DNA from: Niastella sp.
GTDB taxonomy: Bacteria > Bacteroidota > Bacteroidia > Chitinophagales > Chitinophagaceae
DNA: 8,239 nt
Direction of reading: 5' to 3'
Assembly: GCA_021154515.1 (NCBI GenBank)
Contig: JAJKIL010000195.1
Coordinates: 1 to 8,239, forward strand
The position numbers and the translations under genes were made by a program. Of the stretch, positions 6,282 to 8,239 are shown in pieces (within the stretch, counting starts at the first letter, position 1; each line of letters begins with the position of its first letter). The notes beneath the pieces are model-generated. The model saw only the letters and a program-made list of their open reading frames with translations. It was not told the DNA's origin and made no database searches.

Positions 6282-6608
6282 TCATTTCTGTAAAAGAATA
6301 AGCAATTGGTTATAAACATTATCAGGGCGGTCGGCTCGCTTGTTAACTATGCTGCCATTTTTGTCAATGATGGCATAATGCGGTATGCTATTGACCCCAA
6401 ACAACGCCTCAGCCTCTTTTGTCATGGTTTCATTTAATAAATAATGTTCGCCTTCCACGTTCATTTGCTCACGGGCTTTTAACCAGGCCTTTTCTTTATC
6501 CTTATAAGCAAAATAAAGAAATACGATATCCTTCCCTTTAAGTTTGTTTTTTAATTCGGCCGCATTGGGCATTTCAGACAGGATAACTACCTTGCCTGAT
6601 CGATGTTG
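6282..6608 (-). pseudogene. TlpA-like thioredoxin remnant lacking the CxxC active site
   Basis: The readable part with an ATG is 6572-6282 (96 residues), but the same frame is open back to 6608, where a TAG (6609-6611) stops it, and reads SGKVVILSEMPNAAELKN across the ATG. TlpA-like proteins have GKVV, a strand containing WCxxC, then the EMPN helix at this point. Here GKVVI joins LSEMPN directly, so about ten codons holding the active site are missing without loss of frame. The rest is normal: KGKDIVFLYFAYKD strand, KEAEALFGVNSIPHYAIIDKNG with the cis-proline (Pro64 of the ATG frame), and a terminal helix. The N-terminal half of the usual protein and any signal peptide are gone. It is most likely a dead fragment; a short expressed protein without redox activity cannot be excluded. 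No cysteine is present in the whole fragment. Confidence 0.7.
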
Positions 6609-6691
6609 CTAATATACAGGGATTTTATGTAACCAGGTAACTGGTCCGGCAGCCTGCGGGGCATGCCAGGTCAAAAGAAAATCAAAAAAGA

Positions 6692-6723
6692 TTTGTTTTA
6701 TTGAACAGTGTTCAATAAATTTG
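6692..6723 (+). promoter_or_regulatory. tetR promoter: TTTG -33 and TAAATTTG -7
   Basis: TTTG at 6692-6695 and TAAATTTG at 6716-6723 are separated by 20 bases, a full match to the Bacteroidota housekeeping promoter. Transcription should begin near 6729, about 15 bases before the tetR ATG at 6744. The spacer is filled by the palindromic operator, so a bound repressor would block the polymerase directly. Confidence 0.75.
6697..6719. promoter_or_regulatory. Perfect palindromic TetR operator, copy 1
   Basis: The arms 6697-6707 and 6709-6719 are perfectly complementary over 11 bp around a central G at 6708; the core is TATTGAACAGTGTTCAATA. It lies between the -33 and -7 boxes and overlaps the first four bases of the -7 box. 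Position and symmetry are those of a TetR-family autoregulatory site. A near copy before the tolC-like gene supports this. Confidence 0.8.
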
Positions 6724-6743
6724 CACTATCATTTTAATTAACG

Positions 6744-7352
6744 ATGGGTATAGCAGAAAGAAAACAGGAGGAAAAACAGGAAATGCACAAACGGATACTG
6801 ACTGGTGCCCGTAAAATATTTCTTGAAAAAGGCTATGAACAAACAAGCATGCGCAATATTGCGAATGAAATTAATTATAGCCCCGGCTCAATCTATTTTT
6901 ATTTTAAGGATAAAAGTGAAATTTTCCATGAGCTGCATAAGGAAGGTTTCCACTTGCTGGTCAATCAGTTAAAAGTATTGAATAAAGTAGCAGACCCTTT
7001 TGAGCGGTTAAAAGCCATGGGACGCATTTTCATTCAATTTGCGAAGGATAATAAAGATTACTACAATCTGATGTTTATAGTTGATGAACCCCAAAAAGTA
7101 CCTGAAACCGGTGGCTTTAAAATAGCGCAGGAAGCTATAAACCAACTATCGGCTGTCATTAAAGAATGCCAGCAGAAAGGAAGGTTCAAGGGTATGGATC
7201 CGGAGTACTTTACTTTTATGATCCTTTCCGCCATGCATGGTATTTGCGCCCTGTTCTGCACAGATCGTACAACAAGTTTTGTGGGCAAGACCAATGACGA
7301 ACTGATGCACCACGGTTACGAGTGTTTCGTTGCTTTACTCGAAAAGAGTTAA
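6744..7352 (+). CDS. TetR/AcrR-family transcriptional repressor
   Basis: A 202-residue one-component regulator. The N-terminal DNA-binding domain covers about residues 15-61: helix 1 HKRILTGARKIFLEKGYE, then the helix-turn-helix TSMRNIANEINYSPGSIYFYF (34-54), then KDKSEIF. The C-terminal ligand-binding domain (about 65-200) is helical with a DNKDYYNLMFIVDEP segment, resembling the WHG-type C-terminal domain, though that subfamily call is tentative. The ligand is unknown. Its promoter contains a perfect palindrome, so it very likely represses itself. A near copy of the site precedes the tolC-like gene 44 bases downstream, so efflux genes are its probable target, as in AcrR-type systems. The ATG at 6744 has no Shine-Dalgarno sequence, as usual in this phylum. 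The last codons form part of an intrinsic terminator. Confidence 0.93.
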   Translation: MGIAERKQEEKQEMHKRILTGARKIFLEKGYEQTSMRNIANEINYSPGSIYFYFKDKSEIFHELHKEGFHLLVNQLKVLNKVADPFERLKAMGRIFIQFAKDNKDYYNLMFIVDEPQKVPETGGFKIAQEAINQLSAVIKECQQKGRFKGMDPEYFTFMILSAMHGICALFCTDRTTSFVGKTNDELMHHGYECFVALLEKS

Positions 7353-7362
7353 GCTTTTTTTT
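7332..7362 (+). terminator. Intrinsic terminator overlapping the end of tetR
   Basis: GCTTTACTC (7332-7340) pairs with GAGTTAAGC (7346-7354) over nine positions with a single T-T mismatch, around the loop GAAAA, followed at once by eight T (7355-7362). The hairpin lies across the tetR stop codon (7350-7352). It should end the tetR transcript before the tolC-like gene, which has its own promoter. Confidence 0.75.
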
Positions 7363-7391
7363 GCCCTATTATTGAACAGTGTTTAAATTAA
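7360..7391 (+). promoter_or_regulatory. tolC promoter with TetR operator, copy 2
   Basis: TTTG (7360-7363), a 20-base spacer and TAAATTAA (7384-7391) repeat the layout of the tetR promoter, though the -7 box is poorer (TAnnTT kept, TG lost). In the spacer, TATTGAACAGTGTT (7370-7383) is identical to 14 bases of the tetR operator, while the rest of the right arm has diverged (TAAAT in place of CAATA). This half-degenerate site suggests weaker repression here than at tetR. The -33 TTTG is formed by the end of the tetR terminator T-run. Confidence 0.65.
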
Positions 7392-7396
7392 TTACA

Positions 7397-8239
7397 GTGA
7401 TTAAACAAGCACCTAAAAACAGATTATTCCGGCATTTCCTTCCTGTCGCATTTGCCGTTATTGCCGTTCATCCATTGAAAGCCCAAAGCAAGCTGGATGA
7501 ATATATAAGGGAAGGACTTACATCCAACCAGAGCATTAAACAGCAGACTTTTTTGCTCGAAAAAAACGTGTATGCCCTGAAGCAGGCAAAAAGTATGTTC
7601 CTGCCAGACGTTTCTTTTTTAACTACTTATACGAAGGCTGAAGGGGGACGCACAATAGATTTCCCAACAGGTGATCTGCTGAACGGAGCGTACGCTACGT
7701 TAAATCAACTGACCGGAAACAATTCATTTCCTCAACTTCAGAACCAGCACATCCTGATAAATCCCGATAATTTTTATGATGCAAAATTTCGTACAAGCCT
7801 ACCCATTCTAAATGCGGAACTTATTTATAACAAAAGAATTAAACAGCAACAGGTTGATCTGCAAAGATCAGAAGTACTGCTTTACAAACGTGAACTGGTA
7901 AAAGAGATCAAAACGGCCTACTACAAATATTTAAAAGCGACCAACGCTATTATGATCTATGAATCATCGCTTAAATTGGTTGAAGAAGGCCAACGGATCA
8001 ATACCGCCCTTTATAACAATAATAAAGTAAACCGTACAGCTGTAATTCGAAGTAATAACGAGGTTTCAAAAATAAACGCCTCCCTTATTACAGCCAACAA
8101 AACAGCAGAATCCGCCCGCTATTATTTCAATTTTTTGCTGAACCGCCCCCTGACAGATAGCATACGTTTAGATACTATGACAGCATTACCCAGGCAGGAG
8201 GATCTGCTCAACGCTTCTGTAAACAACAGGGAAGAGTTG
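7397..8239 (+). CDS. TolC-type outer membrane efflux channel protein, N-terminal part
   Basis: The frame is open from 7397 to the window end (281 residues seen of about 430-480 expected). The start is GTG: no in-frame ATG lies near, and it gives a good Sec signal peptide, MIKQAPKNRLFRHF then hydrophobic LPVAFAVIAV, with cleavage after LKA at residue 29. An upstream GTG at 7379 falls inside the promoter. The mature part follows the outer-membrane-efflux pattern: helix LDEYIREGLTSNQSIKQQ, ALKQAKSMFLPDVSFLTTYTKAEGG (first strand), FRTSLPIL (second strand region), then long amphipathic coils ELVKEIKTAYYKYLKATNAIMIY and VNRTAVIRSNNEVSKINASL, and YYFNFLLNRPL. It would form the outer-membrane duct of a tripartite pump, whose membrane-fusion and RND genes probably follow outside the window. 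It is likely repressed by the adjacent TetR. Confidence 0.88.
   Translation, partial: MIKQAPKNRLFRHFLPVAFAVIAVHPLKAQSKLDEYIREGLTSNQSIKQQTFLLEKNVYALKQAKSMFLPDVSFLTTYTKAEGGRTIDFPTGDLLNGAYATLNQLTGNNSFPQLQNQHILINPDNFYDAKFRTSLPILNAELIYNKRIKQQQVDLQRSEVLLYKRELVKEIKTAYYKYLKATNAIMIYESSLKLVEEGQRINTALYNNNKVNRTAVIRSNNEVSKINASLITANKTAESARYYFNFLLNRPLTDSIRLDTMTALPRQEDLLNASVNNREEL

Noticed and set aside
7379..7396. Upstream GTG start for the tolC-like gene
   Set aside because: It lies within the operator and promoter, upstream of the predicted transcription start, and would lengthen the signal peptide without benefit.

Overview
The window looks like chromosomal DNA from a Bacteroidota species, most likely a Chitinophagaceae-type soil bacterium (Chitinophaga/Niastella-like). 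The grounds are a SusC/SusD outer-membrane pair, start sites without Shine-Dalgarno sequences, promoters matching the Bacteroidota pattern TTTG-N20-TAnnTTTG, and gaps filled with short 7-8 bp tandem repeats and a GC-rich palindrome. The genus is an inference; no rRNA or marker gene is present.

Layout, left to right. Positions 1-2300 (+) hold the last 225 residues of a SusC-type TonB-dependent transporter and a complete SusD-like lipoprotein, 17 bases apart. Positions 2301-2910 are a 610-base non-coding gap with tandem octamers, a 15-bp GC-rich hairpin, and a foldable 150-base segment with two related hairpins, the second followed by a T-run. Positions 2911-3486 (+) encode an ECF sigma factor without an adjacent FecR anti-sigma gene. 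After another repeat-filled gap comes an HD-domain phosphohydrolase of the YpgQ/YedJ type (3633-4286, +). It converges on, and shares a CTAG stop palindrome with, a NodU/CmcH/TobZ-type O-carbamoyltransferase (4283-6046, -).

Positions 6282-6608 (-) are the remnant of a TlpA-like thioredoxin whose CxxC active site is absent and whose N-terminal part is lost. Positions 6744-7352 (+) encode a TetR-family repressor, followed by the start of a TolC-type outer-membrane efflux channel (7397 to the window end, +). The tolC-like gene opens with a GTG codon.

The best supported regulatory unit is the right end. The tetR promoter carries a perfect 11-bp-arm palindrome between and overlapping its -33 and -7 elements. 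A near copy sits in the same arrangement in front of tolC. An intrinsic terminator at the end of tetR separates the two transcripts, and its T-run appears to supply the -33 box of the tolC promoter. The simplest reading is a drug- or solvent-responsive repressor controlling itself and an efflux operon that continues beyond the window.

I found no clear novel defence or mobile system. The items most worth following are the duplicated operator/terminator arrangement, the twin-hairpin intergenic RNA candidate, and the active-site-deleted thioredoxin remnant.
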